A DNA stretch of 32,950 nucleotides from Opitutia bacterium (GTDB taxonomy: Bacteria; Verrucomicrobiota; Verrucomicrobiia; Opitutales; UBA953): NCBI GenBank assembly GCA_003485955.1, contig DNHH01000012.1:483-33432 (forward strand). Direction: 5' to 3'. Numbering within the stretch: the stretch's first letter is position 1; every line of letters starts with the position of its first letter. The notes beneath the pieces are model-generated. The model was not told the DNA's origin, did no database searches, and worked only from the letters and a program-made list of their open reading frames with translations. A program made the translations under genes and the position numbers. Shown piece after piece: positions 15,221 to 24,332 of this stretch.

Positions 15221-16360
15221 TTAGTGCCGTGAGGCGCGCCGGAAGAGTATCATGGCGAGGATGGCTACGCAAAGATTCGGCAGCCAAACCAATATTTCTG
15301 GGTGTACGCTCGGCGATTTTGCCCAAGCAGCCATCGCGGAAAGAACATAAAAGCTTAGCGCTACCCCGAGGGCAACAGTCGCATTGATGAAGGTTTCTTG
15401 TCGTCCAACGCGTACAGCGAGCGGTATAGCAAGGGCTGAAAGGGTTAGGACGGAAAGCGCTGACGCTAGGTGTGCATTGATTTGTTTGAGTGGCTCGAGT
15501 TTGGCGATGGCCACTTCTTCAGGTTTGGCATTCTGGGGCACCTGCCAGCCCGTTTCCATTGCTTCCAGTAGCTCGCTGGTCGTTAACCAGCGCAGTTTGC
15601 GTTTACCGACTGACTCTGTACGCGCTACTGGAAATTTAAAGTCGGCTTCCGCCATGGAGATAAAGGTAGATGGCTTGCCGTGCTGATTCTCGCCGACGGG
15701 TAGTCGCTCGATGTGAGCGCCCTTTGTTACAATCTTAATTAAATCAGGTTCGCCGTCTGTTCCAGGTATGCGCGTGATCTTTGCGGTCATCGCCTGCGTG
15801 CTCTGTGTGAGTCGGCCGGTTTCATCGAGTTGCCAGACCCAGAGGTCAGTGAGTACGTCGTCATCGCGCTTGGATGCACGTAGAACGACCCCTGGGAAGC
15901 TTCGACAAAATTCACCTGGGATGATGACAGAGGCAGGATTATCCGAAGCCACTCCAGATAGCAGGGCGCGGTAAGTGCTGTTTGCGCGTGGGGCGACCTC
16001 GAGGTTAATCCAACAGCAGGTTAGGGCGAGCACACCTGATAGAATTAAAGTTGGCGCGGCAATTCGCAGGAGCGATATGCCACCTGATTTCATCGCGGTT
16101 AACTCCTGCTGAGCCCCCATTCGGCCAAAAGCTACCAGGATTCCTGCAAGCATGCCCAGGGGTAGGGCATAAGGGATGACGCCAGGAATAAGCAGAGCGA
16201 CTAACTCAATAGCCTCGCCTGCACTGACACGACCCGCAGCGAATTCGCCAGCAATCTGTCGCACAGCATTGCCTGCAACCATGACGAATACGCATCCCCC
16301 TGTAGCCGTAAAAGCTGAAGTGGCGGTTTCTCGTAGTACGAATCGATCAAGAATGCGCAC
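15221..16360 (-). CDS. LptF/LptG family permease (YjgP/YjgQ)
   Basis: Inner-membrane subunit of the Lpt ABC complex that extracts lipopolysaccharide and sends it to the outer membrane. The layout is typical: three N-terminal helices, a periplasmic beta-jellyroll-like domain (about 135-285), then three C-terminal helices. The conserved start region ILDRFVLRET and the segment YALPLGMLAGILVAFGRM...ELTAMKSGG identify the family. An ATG at 16453 is in frame, but its extension overlaps batE and is not conserved. The GTG at 16358-16360 gives MRILDRFVLRETATS, 379 aa. Whether it is LptF or LptG cannot be decided. It lies 44 bp after batE and is probably read through from the Bat operon. Confidence 0.87.
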   Translation of the reverse strand: MRILDRFVLRETATSAFTATGGCVFVMVAGNAVRQIAGEFAAGRVSAGEAIELVALLIPGVIPYALPLGMLAGILVAFGRMGAQQELTAMKSGGISLLRIAAPTLILSGVLALTCCWINLEVAPRANSTYRALLSGVASDNPASVIIPGEFCRSFPGVVLRASKRDDDVLTDLWVWQLDETGRLTQSTQAMTAKITRIPGTDGEPDLIKIVTKGAHIERLPVGENQHGKPSTFISMAEADFKFPVARTESVGKRKLRWLTTSELLEAMETGWQVPQNAKPEEVAIAKLEPLKQINAHLASALSVLTLSALAIPLAVRVGRQETFINATVALGVALSFYVLSAMAAWAKSPSVHPEILVWLPNLCVAILAMILFRRASRH

Positions 16361-16404
16361 AACGCATCCAACCCATCTATCGTAAACCGCGCGAGCGGAA
16401 ACTC

Positions 16405-17160
16405 TTAGGGCTGTGCGGGGGCGTCTAAGGAGCGCGGAGGGGTGACTCCCCATGCCGACTCAACCGCTTCTTCGCGCACCCACCCGACTTGTCCGCCTGA
16501 AAGTTCGACTCGAATATGCCCGTTAAGGTGTCGCTGTGTGCGTACGACATCGCCTTCTCCGAGCGGTGCTAGGTATTCGCCAAGTACGGTTGGCGTAAGT
16601 TTAAGGGATTCTTCGGTTAAGCGAACAATCGCACGTTCGCGACTTGTCCATGTCCCCCAAGCACCTGGAATACTAAGAACTAACAGGGTGAATGCAGACA
16701 AAAGCAATTTATGATGGGTATCTGTCAGTTTTTTTGCACGAAGGCGCGGCCAGGCCCACGTCAGCACCAAAGTCCAGAATGACAGTAGAGTGATTGCTGT
16801 CCAAGTGTCTGGGTTTAGCGCGGAAGCGTACTGTTCTTGCCAGGTTGCCCGCGGCCTTTCGACACCTCCCAGTGATGTCGCATGGATGATGCCTGCACGC
16901 GCAACTGGATCGGATGCGTCCAGCGAGAGGGCTCGCTCCCAGCACACCATAGCACGACCCTTTCTGCCTAAACGCCATTCGGCATTACCCATCGCGGATA
17001 AGCGTGCAGCAGAGATACCTTCTTCTGCAATCAGCGCTGACCAGTTTTCAAGTGCGGTGGCTGAATCGCCCGCAAGGTAAGCTTCACGGGCAATCACATC
17101 TCGATCTTGTGCGGGCGCACCTGAAGCGATTCCTGCTAGGAGCATGAGCATTAAGCGCAT
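16405..17160 (-). CDS. batE: BatE-like protein with TPR, two membrane helices and SH3-like domain
   Basis: 251 aa. A signal peptide (MRLMLMLLAGIASGAPA) is followed by a TPR-like helical region (about 22-95; LSAMGNAEWRLGRKGRAMVCWERALSLDASDP). Two membrane helices (about 116-135 and 150-170) precede a bacterial SH3-like domain (about 180-235; LGEYLAPLGEGDVVRTQRHLNGHIRVEL...GQVGWVREEAV). This layout and the location after batD match BatE of aerotolerance operons. Its start overlaps the batD stop by 10 bases, indicating translational coupling. Function is unknown beyond the operon association. Confidence 0.78.
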   Translation of the reverse strand: MRLMLMLLAGIASGAPAQDRDVIAREAYLAGDSATALENWSALIAEEGISAARLSAMGNAEWRLGRKGRAMVCWERALSLDASDPVARAGIIHATSLGGVERPRATWQEQYASALNPDTWTAITLLSFWTLVLTWAWPRLRAKKLTDTHHKLLLSAFTLLVLSIPGAWGTWTSRERAIVRLTEESLKLTPTVLGEYLAPLGEGDVVRTQRHLNGHIRVELSGGQVGWVREEAVESAWGVTPPRSLDAPAQP

Positions 17161-18854
17161 AGTCGTTCCTCCATTTGTTTTAAGCAGCGCTCGATATCGC
17201 TGTGCAAGTTTAGGGTCTCGGCGGTCATTGCCCCTCCAAAGCGCGTACCATCTGCTCGTCGGAAAATTGCCCGCACGCTCGTAGGGGTGGTTAGTTCAGG
17301 CATAGCGCGCAGAATGTCTTCGGCGGTGAGTGCGATATCTTTCGCCTCCACGAGTGGCGCGGCACCCGCACGCAGAGCTGTCACACACGCATGCGCATGC
17401 GCATCCGTATCACCATTGCGTTCTGCTTTACGCGAGAGACGTCGAGCTTTGCGCAAAGCGACAAGGGCTGTGCGACGGCGCAAGATCTCTGGATGGCGAT
17501 GCAGCCAGTCGCGTCGCGCTGACCAAATGAGCGCACCTGCGAGTAAGCCCAAGAGTCCAAGCTGGGACCAGACCAGCGTAGAGGGTTGAGCGAGTAAATT
17601 CGGGCGAGTGCGCGTACTGCCTCTAGTTGTAGTAGGGTTGAGTAACTCGGTTGCCCGCAGGGATGCTTTTTCAGTGGCTCCGATGGTCGCGGCAGGATCG
17701 ATAGCAACGAGCTCAACTTTTTCGGGTGCCCTCCCGGTTACAGTGACGTCTTGTGGCGCAAACTCAATCCGCTCGTATGCCTTTGTTTCTGGATTAAAGA
17801 AGCTTAGTCGGACGCCAGGTGTTTTAAGATTTCCAGGTAGACGCGGTATCAGTGTGTAGCTGAAAGTGCGCTGGCTATCCTTGCGCATAGCCCGTGGTTT
17901 GTCGTTGGCCGGCATCACGTCCCAGAGGTCGCCATGGGGGACTTCGGGCGCGAGAATACGATCAAGGTTCGCGTTTCCGGTGACAGTTACCGAAAGGTTG
18001 ATGGGTTCGCCGATACCTGGTTTGGAATTGGACAGGCTCACAGGTCCTGCGATTAAAGAGCCGACTGCACCGTTCCAGTCTGCTGGGCGGTTCTTTTCAG
18101 GAACGTGGGCTACCTTGATCTTTCGAGAGAAGCTAAATGGCCTATCCCTATTTAGCTGCCCGGCACTTTGGTTCATTTCGACAAACATCATACCGGAGAG
18201 CCGAACATCAACTTCACCTGCTTGTGTCGGGGTGAGTTCGATGGCAGCAATTTTAGAGTTCTCCGAACTTAAGCTATTCGCTGGGTCGGCGTTGTCTTCT
18301 GGATTATTAATAACAGTGCTGCGCGATTTGATAGTTTCAGAGCGCGATTCAATTCCATAAAATCCTGTAATACGCTCGCTGGTGCCGTGCTTAAAATGAA
18401 TAAGCGCTTGGACAGTTTCCCCGACATAGAAGGTGCGCTCGGGCATCTCTAAAACAGCTTTCGCAAAGCCTCGTTGAACGCCGGGTTCATTCGCTTTAAC
18501 GAAAAAGCGGGTTTCAGGTATCTCGATTTTCCGTACAGAAAACGTCGCCGTGAATCCAGGTATACGGTGTAAGCCAGGAGATTCTGGGGCGACGCCGCTA
18601 ATGAGTAGAGTGCAGGTGTTTCCGGCGGAGAAGCGTTGACCGCTAAAGCGTAGCGGGATGAATTCAAGAACAGGAAGTTCAGAGGCGATGCGTAAGACTG
18701 GCCCTGCAAAGTCGCCTGTAGATGTCACCGTGATTTCCATTCGGAAAGGCTCACCGGGCCCAAGGCTATCGGGAGTAATTTTTGTCGTAACGGTATCAGC
18801 AGCTTGGCTGAGCAAGGGCGTGAGCAACCAAAGCCATGTGAATAGCGTGCGCAT
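17151..18854 (-). CDS. batD: BatD family protein
   Basis: 567 aa from the ATG at 18852-18854, which gives a proper signal peptide (MRTLFTWLWLLTPLLSQA) one base after the batC stop. The open frame continues to 18962 but that part overlaps batC. The periplasmic region has repeated immunoglobulin-like beta segments beginning LGPGEPFRMEITVTSTG and repeating later as IGEPINLSVTVTGNANL, typical of BatD (oxygen-tolerance family). One membrane helix follows near 465-485 (LGLLGLLAGALIWSARR), then a basic helical cytoplasmic tail of about 80 residues. Part of the moxR-bat operon; molecular role not established. Confidence 0.86.
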   Translation of the reverse strand: MRTLFTWLWLLTPLLSQAADTVTTKITPDSLGPGEPFRMEITVTSTGDFAGPVLRIASELPVLEFIPLRFSGQRFSAGNTCTLLISGVAPESPGLHRIPGFTATFSVRKIEIPETRFFVKANEPGVQRGFAKAVLEMPERTFYVGETVQALIHFKHGTSERITGFYGIESRSETIKSRSTVINNPEDNADPANSLSSENSKIAAIELTPTQAGEVDVRLSGMMFVEMNQSAGQLNRDRPFSFSRKIKVAHVPEKNRPADWNGAVGSLIAGPVSLSNSKPGIGEPINLSVTVTGNANLDRILAPEVPHGDLWDVMPANDKPRAMRKDSQRTFSYTLIPRLPGNLKTPGVRLSFFNPETKAYERIEFAPQDVTVTGRAPEKVELVAIDPAATIGATEKASLRATELLNPTTTRGSTRTRPNLLAQPSTLVWSQLGLLGLLAGALIWSARRDWLHRHPEILRRRTALVALRKARRLSRKAERNGDTDAHAHACVTALRAGAAPLVEAKDIALTAEDILRAMPELTTPTSVRAIFRRADGTRFGGAMTAETLNLHSDIERCLKQMEERLCA

Positions 18855-18855
18855 C

Positions 18856-19818
18856 TCAGTAGTCCTTGCCTTTCCGGTCGCCTGGCTTGCCAGCGCCGCC
18901 TTGTCCGCCTTTGCCACCGGTCGTCGACATCTTTCGGCCGAATTCATCGCGTAAGGATTCAAGTGTGCTGCGGGCTTCTTGGTCCGTCATCTTACCTTCA
19001 TTACCTTCATCCGACGGCTGATTGCCGCTTCCTGTCCGTGGTTTTTTGCCCTGTCCGAAGTCGTCATCTTCGTCTCCGTCGCCTTCGCCTTCAGGAAGTT
19101 TTTCCGGCGGAATGCGCTTGATGAGTTCGGTGATAGCTTTGCGAAGCTCTTCGAGCTTTTTACGTTGATCGCTTTGTGCTTCTTGTAAGGACTCTGTCTC
19201 CCGTCGAAGTTGACGAAGAAGTTCTTCAATGCGGTCCGCATTCGTTTTGGCGTCGGTGTCGGCCGCATTTAATTCCACGGCACCTCGGAAGTCTCCGAGG
19301 GAGCGAGTCCAGGTGCTGTTCACGGAGCCGCGCTGGTTGAGCTGTTTATCTGCCTCTGGGATCGAGGTTTTCTTCATGGTTCTGTAAGTATTGATACCTG
19401 AAGAGAGTGCTGAAATGGCGGGAACGTAGTCAGGCTCACGTTTTTCAGCTTTTGCTTTATCAAGGTACTTAATCATGTCTTCGATGTCTGAGATATCTGC
19501 GTCAGCAGCCTCAACATATGAGCGCGCGATAGAAACATCGGTCACCTCACCTTTAGTTTTACCTCCCAACATTGCGCGGCCTTTACCAAAGCGCACATGG
19601 CCGAGATTGTGCAATGTGTCCGGGCGTAGCTTGTCTTGATCGCGTGCGAGTGACGCTCGTAGAGCTTCTTCAGAGCCTGAAAGCTCCTTGTCTGCGAGTC
19701 GTTGTGTGCCGAGATTATGTAATTCGCGCGCGTCGAGTTCGGAAAATTCCGCCTGGGCACCATTGTCTACGGCGAAAGCTGTGGTGAACCCTAAAAGTAA
19801 AATAATGCTAGATCTCAT
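18856..19818 (-). CDS. batC: BatC-like TPR protein with acidic and Gly-rich tail
   Basis: 320 aa. The signal peptide is followed by TPR-like helices (about 30-90; ELHNLGTQRLADKELSGSEEALRASL and DTLHNLGHVRFGKGRAML), a helical middle part and a coiled coil near 200-240. The tail is acidic and glycine-rich, low in complexity (EGEGDGDEDDDFGQG, GGKGGQGGAGKPG). The place between the two VWA genes and batD corresponds to BatC in Bacteroides-type operons. Similarity is by architecture and context rather than strong motifs. Its ATG overlaps the batB stop as ATGA. Confidence 0.72.
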   Translation of the reverse strand: MRSSIILLLGFTTAFAVDNGAQAEFSELDARELHNLGTQRLADKELSGSEEALRASLARDQDKLRPDTLHNLGHVRFGKGRAMLGGKTKGEVTDVSIARSYVEAADADISDIEDMIKYLDKAKAEKREPDYVPAISALSSGINTYRTMKKTSIPEADKQLNQRGSVNSTWTRSLGDFRGAVELNAADTDAKTNADRIEELLRQLRRETESLQEAQSDQRKKLEELRKAITELIKRIPPEKLPEGEGDGDEDDDFGQGKKPRTGSGNQPSDEGNEGKMTDQEARSTLESLRDEFGRKMSTTGGKGGQGGAGKPGDRKGKDY

Positions 19819-20819
19819 TGGGTTCGACGGGTGGAAATAAGTGTCTCCATGACGAGAAGGAGTAGGGCGACGATGACGAATAGATCTTCGCGAGGGATTC
19901 CTCGACGGGTTGAATTTGCTGAGTCTGTACCTGCTTGAATGGCAAGCCGCAGTGCTTCCATGCCTTCTCCGGCCTGACCGAGGCGAACGTAGCGTCCGCC
20001 TGAAGCGGAAGAGACTTTAGTTAACGTTGCTTCGTCAAGTCGACTAGTGACGGCATTGCCTTCGGCATCACGCAGCGCATCGGGAAGACCCGTTGGGCCG
20101 ACCACGGTAATTTGTCCGCCCGTGGGAGTGCCCACGCCGACCGTGTGAACGACAAGTCCCTTTCGTTTTAGTTTACCGGCCGCTTCAATGCCACCCGCTT
20201 CAAGGTCTTCACCGTCTGTTAAGATAATAACGAGTTTCCGATTTCGATTAGCGGCGAAGGCACCCTCTGCTTCTTCGAGTGCGCGGGCGATATCTGTGCC
20301 GGAGACAGGGATCGACCGTGTGTCCGTTTCGCTTAGCGTGCGAAAGAAAGAGTCATAGTCACGGGTAAGCGGGCACTGCAAGAAAGCCTGTCCTGAGAAT
20401 GCAACTAGCCCCACGCTGCCCGTACCTTTTCTGCGCACAAAAGAGCTGATTGAACTTTTAGCCCGTTCAAGTCGCGACGGGCGCACGTCTTTGACCAGCA
20501 TTGATCGTGACGTATCGAGAACAAAAACAACGTCCTCCGCTTGCGACGTCGCCTGACTGACTTCCACGCCCCAGCGCGGGCCTGCCAGGGCGACGCCGAT
20601 GAGCAAGGCTGACAGACAAACCATAACCTCCTTCATTAGGCGACGGCTTGCGGAATCATTACGCCCAGCGCGAGCCAGCATACGTTCAGAGATAAACCGG
20701 CTCAAAGCACCCAGTCGACGGTGCGCGCCAAACCTGAGTAGGCCAAAGGTAATGACTATGGCAGGTGCGATGAGCCATAGGACCCAAGGGCGGAGTAAAT
20801 GCGGGTCTGTAAAGTCCAT
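19815..20819 (-). CDS. batB: BatB: membrane-anchored von Willebrand factor A protein
   Basis: 334 aa from the ATG at 20817-20819, two bases after the batA stop; the open frame to 20894 lies over batA and is rejected. Two N-terminal membrane helices are followed by a VWA domain with a complete MIDAS: DTSRSM (Asp102, Ser104, Ser106), SGTDIARAL for the Thr, and LTDGEDLEAGG for the last Asp. A final membrane helix (DLFVIVALLLLVMETL) lies close to the C-terminus. Its neighbour batA has the same plan, and the two are assumed to work together with the MoxR ATPase. Confidence 0.88.
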   Translation of the reverse strand: MDFTDPHLLRPWVLWLIAPAIVITFGLLRFGAHRRLGALSRFISERMLARAGRNDSASRRLMKEVMVCLSALLIGVALAGPRWGVEVSQATSQAEDVVFVLDTSRSMLVKDVRPSRLERAKSSISSFVRRKGTGSVGLVAFSGQAFLQCPLTRDYDSFFRTLSETDTRSIPVSGTDIARALEEAEGAFAANRNRKLVIILTDGEDLEAGGIEAAGKLKRKGLVVHTVGVGTPTGGQITVVGPTGLPDALRDAEGNAVTSRLDEATLTKVSSASGGRYVRLGQAGEGMEALRLAIQAGTDSANSTRRGIPREDLFVIVALLLLVMETLISTRRTQ

Positions 20820-20821
20820 GA

Positions 20822-21871
20822 TTATGGTGAACGCGGGCGCAGCAGCGCCCAGATTATTTCGGCGAGAAGAAAGAGCGCCCCGGCTGCAATCCATAGCGCT
20901 CGGTGATCTTCGTAACTAACAGACTCCCGAATGCGCACCTCTGTGCGCTCTAGGCGGTCAATTTCTGAGTATACTCGACGAAGTTGTTCGCGGTCGAGCG
21001 CCCGGAAGAATTTTCCACCACCGACTTTCGCCATGGTTTTTAGCATGTCGTAATTGGCTGGATTAATCGTCTGCATGGGCATGGGTCGACCGAGTGGATC
21101 ATGCAAAATCTCGCCTGTCTGTATGTTAAACTGTGGTAACATGGTTGGCTCGTCTTTGCCCAAGCCGATTGTGTGAACGCGTATACCCAAGGCAGCCGCT
21201 AATTCCGCGGAGGGAATTGGCAAAACAGCTTTGCTTTGGTTGTCATCACCGTCGGTGAGTAAGATGATGACCTTGGAAGCGTTTTTCGGGAGCGACTTCA
21301 TCCGATCCACTGCCATGGCCATAGCATCACCAATAGCGGTGCCCGTTTCTCGAATGGCACCAATGTGCATGCGGCTCACCCCTTTCTCGATCCAATCTTT
21401 GTTAACTGTTAGCGGACTTAATAAGTAAGGTTTCCCTGAGAAGACGACGGCGCCGATACGGTCATCCGGACGATTCTTCACGAAATCATTGATCACAAGT
21501 TTGGTGGCCATCCAGCGGGTCACTTCTTCATTCGGCTGGCCCATGTCCAAGGCGTTCATTGACCATGACAAGTCGATAACGAGGAAGACATCGATGCCTT
21601 CGGAGTCCCGATCAACTTCCTTGTTTGCTGTGCGCGGCCCCGCAATGGCCACAATGAAGCATGCTGCTGTCAGCAATCGGATAAATGGTCGCAGTCTGCC
21701 GACGGCTTCGCGCACGGGCTTTCCGATGCCATCCAGGAGGCTGGAATTTGGAAACAAGAGCGCACCCGCTCGACCTGTTTGTCCGCGCAGCCAAGCCCAT
21801 AGAGGCAGAAGTGCCAGCAACAACAGTAGAGCTGGCCGTTCAAATTCAAAACCGAGAGACACTGCGTTCAT
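20822..21871 (-). CDS. batA: BatA: membrane-anchored von Willebrand factor A protein
   Basis: 349 aa. The N-terminus FEFERPALLLLLALLPLWAW and a second helix near 65-78 are typical of BatA. The VWA MIDAS is complete: DLSWSM (Asp100, Ser102, Ser104), ETGTAIGDA and LLTDGDDN. A C-terminal helix (LWIAAGALFLLAEIIWALL) anchors the other end. The metal-binding face would be periplasmic or cytoplasmic depending on helix orientation, which I cannot settle. The start forms an ATGA overlap with the DUF4381-like gene. Confidence 0.9.
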   Translation of the reverse strand: MNAVSLGFEFERPALLLLLALLPLWAWLRGQTGRAGALLFPNSSLLDGIGKPVREAVGRLRPFIRLLTAACFIVAIAGPRTANKEVDRDSEGIDVFLVIDLSWSMNALDMGQPNEEVTRWMATKLVINDFVKNRPDDRIGAVVFSGKPYLLSPLTVNKDWIEKGVSRMHIGAIRETGTAIGDAMAMAVDRMKSLPKNASKVIILLTDGDDNQSKAVLPIPSAELAAALGIRVHTIGLGKDEPTMLPQFNIQTGEILHDPLGRPMPMQTINPANYDMLKTMAKVGGGKFFRALDREQLRRVYSEIDRLERTEVRIRESVSYEDHRALWIAAGALFLLAEIIWALLRPRSP

Positions 21872-22374
21872 GGGGCAACCTCTCTCCAGAGGGCTTGGCG
21901 TGCTAACTCAAGTCTCGCAAAAGCTTCCTCAGCTAATCTGGCGACTTCTTCGTGATCGCTTAACTCGCCCGCAAATTTGACCCGGTCAGCTGCGCGTAAA
22001 ACTCGCAAAATTGGATCAGCACTCGTTGATAAAATCGGCGAGTGGATAATGACTGCGGAAAGTTCTTGGGTGGTTAACCCAGCGGGCGCATCTGCAGCAA
22101 TGGCTGCGATGTAACTACGTAAAGCGCTAGCGGATAATTGACAAAGATGTGCTTGGCCTGCTGCCCTGGCGGCGGACATTTGTTGGCGGAAAGCGAGTGC
22201 TGGGTTCGCATGCGTGACGCGCTTACGACGCAGAAGATAGATCAGTGTGCCTAGGAGCAGGACGCTGATACCTACGTACGTTGAAAGTTCAAGCGTGTGT
22301 GCTTCTAGCCAGCTGGGTGGCACTTCGGGCTTGAGGCCAAGCAGGGTAAACTCTTCGGTTGTTGGACTACTCAT
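21868..22374 (-). CDS. Small single-helix membrane protein of the Bat operon (DUF4381-like)
   Basis: 168 aa. A short N-terminal part is followed by one membrane helix (about 33-48; YVGISVLLLGTLIYLL) with a basic RRKR stop-transfer, then a helical cytoplasmic domain. The position between a DUF58 gene and batA, the size and the topology match the DUF4381-type proteins of these operons. Sequence motifs alone would not identify it. It overlaps both neighbours by ATGA, so its synthesis is coupled to theirs. Confidence 0.68.
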   Translation of the reverse strand: MSSPTTEEFTLLGLKPEVPPSWLEAHTLELSTYVGISVLLLGTLIYLLRRKRVTHANPALAFRQQMSAARAAGQAHLCQLSASALRSYIAAIAADAPAGLTTQELSAVIIHSPILSTSADPILRVLRAADRVKFAGELSDHEEVARLAEEAFARLELARQALWREVAP

Positions 22375-23279
22375 CGGCGTTTACGACGTCGTTCGAAGAA
22401 CCGTGAAAGTGCTGGCGCAATCGCTGTTGATTGTTCCAGGCGGGTAGTATCAACGCCTGCGCGTGTGAGCGACGCTTCAGTTTCCATGAGACGTTGCTGA
22501 GATAGTTGAGCAAATTTCTCCCGCACGATTGCCGACGAAGTATTCACTTCTGTGATGATTCCGGTTTCTGCGTCTTCGAGTGCGAGTATGCCTGCATCTG
22601 GCAAGGTCCGCGTGCGTGCATCGACGAGGTGCATACAGGAAACGTCGTGCCGGGCATTGAGTTCACTCAGTGCCGTGACCATGGCCTCTGGGCCTTCACT
22701 ACCCGCTAAGAAGTCGGAGATAACAAAAATAGCGGACCGTCTTTTGACGGCTCGGGCGAGCCGACGGAGAGGTTTTGCAAACGCGGTCTTCCGAGATTTA
22801 GCTGGGTAAAGCAGGATATCGCGGACAATGCGCAAGACGTGACGGCGCCCTTTGCGAGCGGGCACCCAACACTCGGCAGCATCGCTAAAGAGAAGTAGCC
22901 CGACCTTATCGCCGGCCTTCAGTGCAGAGACTGCTAAGGTTGCGGCGACTTCCGCTGCGCGTTCGCGGGTAGATTGTTCGCCTGAACCAAAGTCGGCAGA
23001 CCCTGAGATGTCTACGGCAAGGATCATGGTTAACTCCCGTTCCTCGCGGTGAAGTCTGATAAATGCTCGGCCGGTGCGTGCTGTCACATTCCAGTCGATA
23101 GAGCGCACGTCATCACCAGGGACGTATTCACGAAGTTCTTCAAAGTCAGTGCCGCGTCCTTTGAAGCTAGAAAGATAACCGCCGACCATCGCGTCATTAA
23201 CGAGCCGTGCCGCCACGAGCTCCACGCGACGAGCGCGGCGGAGTGCGTCTTGTGGACTGGTCGTTAGAGTGGACTCCAC
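22371..23279 (-). CDS. DUF58 family protein
   Basis: 302 aa. The hallmark of DUF58 is present at about 41-68: GRGTDFEELREYVPGDDVRSIDWNVTAR. It is followed by a VWA-like fold with DISGSADFG near residue 90 and FVISDFLAG near 180. No membrane helix is evident. The start is a GTG at 23277-23279, 20 bases after the moxR stop. DUF58 proteins always accompany MoxR ATPases in such operons; the biochemical function is unknown. Confidence 0.9.
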   Translation of the reverse strand: MESTLTTSPQDALRRARRVELVAARLVNDAMVGGYLSSFKGRGTDFEELREYVPGDDVRSIDWNVTARTGRAFIRLHREERELTMILAVDISGSADFGSGEQSTRERAAEVAATLAVSALKAGDKVGLLLFSDAAECWVPARKGRRHVLRIVRDILLYPAKSRKTAFAKPLRRLARAVKRRSAIFVISDFLAGSEGPEAMVTALSELNARHDVSCMHLVDARTRTLPDAGILALEDAETGIITEVNTSSAIVREKFAQLSQQRLMETEASLTRAGVDTTRLEQSTAIAPALSRFFERRRKRR

Positions 23280-23299
23280 GCGAATGCGTTAGCCGAAGA

Positions 23300-24259
23300 T
23301 CAAGGGACGCGTACCGTGTCGAGTACGCGACGGACAATGGTGTCAGCGTCGACGCCTTCCGCATCGGCTTCGTAGGTCAAGATGAGCCGGTGACGGAGTA
23401 CGTCGGGAGCGAGATCCTTCACGTCTTGAGGAATGACATGGTCTCGTCCTTGTAAGAATGCCCAAGCTTTTGCTGCGAGGGTCAGATTGATGGTGGCACG
23501 AGGTGAGGCGCCAAATTGAACGAGTCCGCGCAAGTCAGGTCCGCCGGGTTCCTGTCCGCGTGTCGCGAGTACTAGGGAAACAATGTAGTCACGAATAGAG
23601 TCGGTGACACGCACAGCATCGACTTGGCGACGTGCCTCGAGGATGTCCTCTAGGCCAATGACAGGCTCAACCTCTAATTTCGGAGCCGTGGTTGCCATTG
23701 CATCTAAAATCTTCCGCTCTTCTTCGCGCGAAGGGTAACCAATGTTGAGCTTCAACATGAACCGGTCGACTTGAGCTTCCGGGAGAGGGTAGGTGCCTTC
23801 TTGGTCGATAGGATTTTGCGTCGCAAGCACAAGGAACGGCGACGGTAGGCGATGTGTCTCGCCTCCGAGTGTCACTTGGCGCTCCTGCATGGCCTCCAGA
23901 AGTGCCGACTGAACTTTTGCGGGAGCACGATTGATTTCATCGGCGAGCACGAAGTGGGCGAAGATCGGACCCTTCTTGGCGTGATACTCGCCGTCCTTCG
24001 GATTATAGATAAGTGTGCCCACGATATCGGCTGGCAAAAGATCGGGGGTGAATTGTACGCGCGAGAAGTCAGCTCGGATGGCTTGAGCTAATGTGCGCAC
24101 AGAAAGCGTCTTGGCTAAACCAGGTACGCCTTCGAGTAAGACGTGTCCGTTGGCAAGTAGGCCGACGAGTAGGCGGTCGACGAGGTATTGTTGGCCAACG
24201 ATAACGCGTGCGACTTGCTCGCGTAGACGTGGGACCCAGGTGGAGGCGGAATGACTCAT
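23300..24259 (-). CDS. moxR: MoxR family AAA+ ATPase
   Basis: 319 aa. Walker A is GVPGLAKT (44-51), Walker B LADEINRAP (Asp107/Glu108), and LATQNPIDQEGTYPLPEAQVDRF near 145-167 holds the sensor region. MoxR ATPases act as chaperone-like partners of VWA-domain proteins. The gene heads the operon that runs through DUF58, the DUF4381-like gene and batA-E. It lies 73 bp after pyrG on the same strand. I see no terminator between them, so read-through from pyrG is possible. Confidence 0.94.
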   Translation of the reverse strand: MSHSASTWVPRLREQVARVIVGQQYLVDRLLVGLLANGHVLLEGVPGLAKTLSVRTLAQAIRADFSRVQFTPDLLPADIVGTLIYNPKDGEYHAKKGPIFAHFVLADEINRAPAKVQSALLEAMQERQVTLGGETHRLPSPFLVLATQNPIDQEGTYPLPEAQVDRFMLKLNIGYPSREEERKILDAMATTAPKLEVEPVIGLEDILEARRQVDAVRVTDSIRDYIVSLVLATRGQEPGGPDLRGLVQFGASPRATINLTLAAKAWAFLQGRDHVIPQDVKDLAPDVLRHRLILTYEADAEGVDADTIVRRVLDTVRVP

Positions 24260-24332
24260 GATAGGTAAATTATTTGCGCGAAGCGGGGTTACTGGAGAGC
24301 GCTTCTAAATAAGAAATCTGTCTGCCGAGCCC

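Noticed and set aside
16361..16453. N-terminal extension of the LptF/G frame
   Set aside because: It overlaps batE and is basic and non-conserved; the conserved ILDRFVLRET begins right after the GTG at 16360.
18855..18962. N-terminal extension of the batD frame
   Set aside because: It overlaps batC and precedes the true signal peptide, which begins at the ATG at 18854.
20820..20894. N-terminal extension of the batB frame
   Set aside because: It overlaps batA; the ATG at 20819 gives the usual BatB N-terminus two bases after the batA stop.
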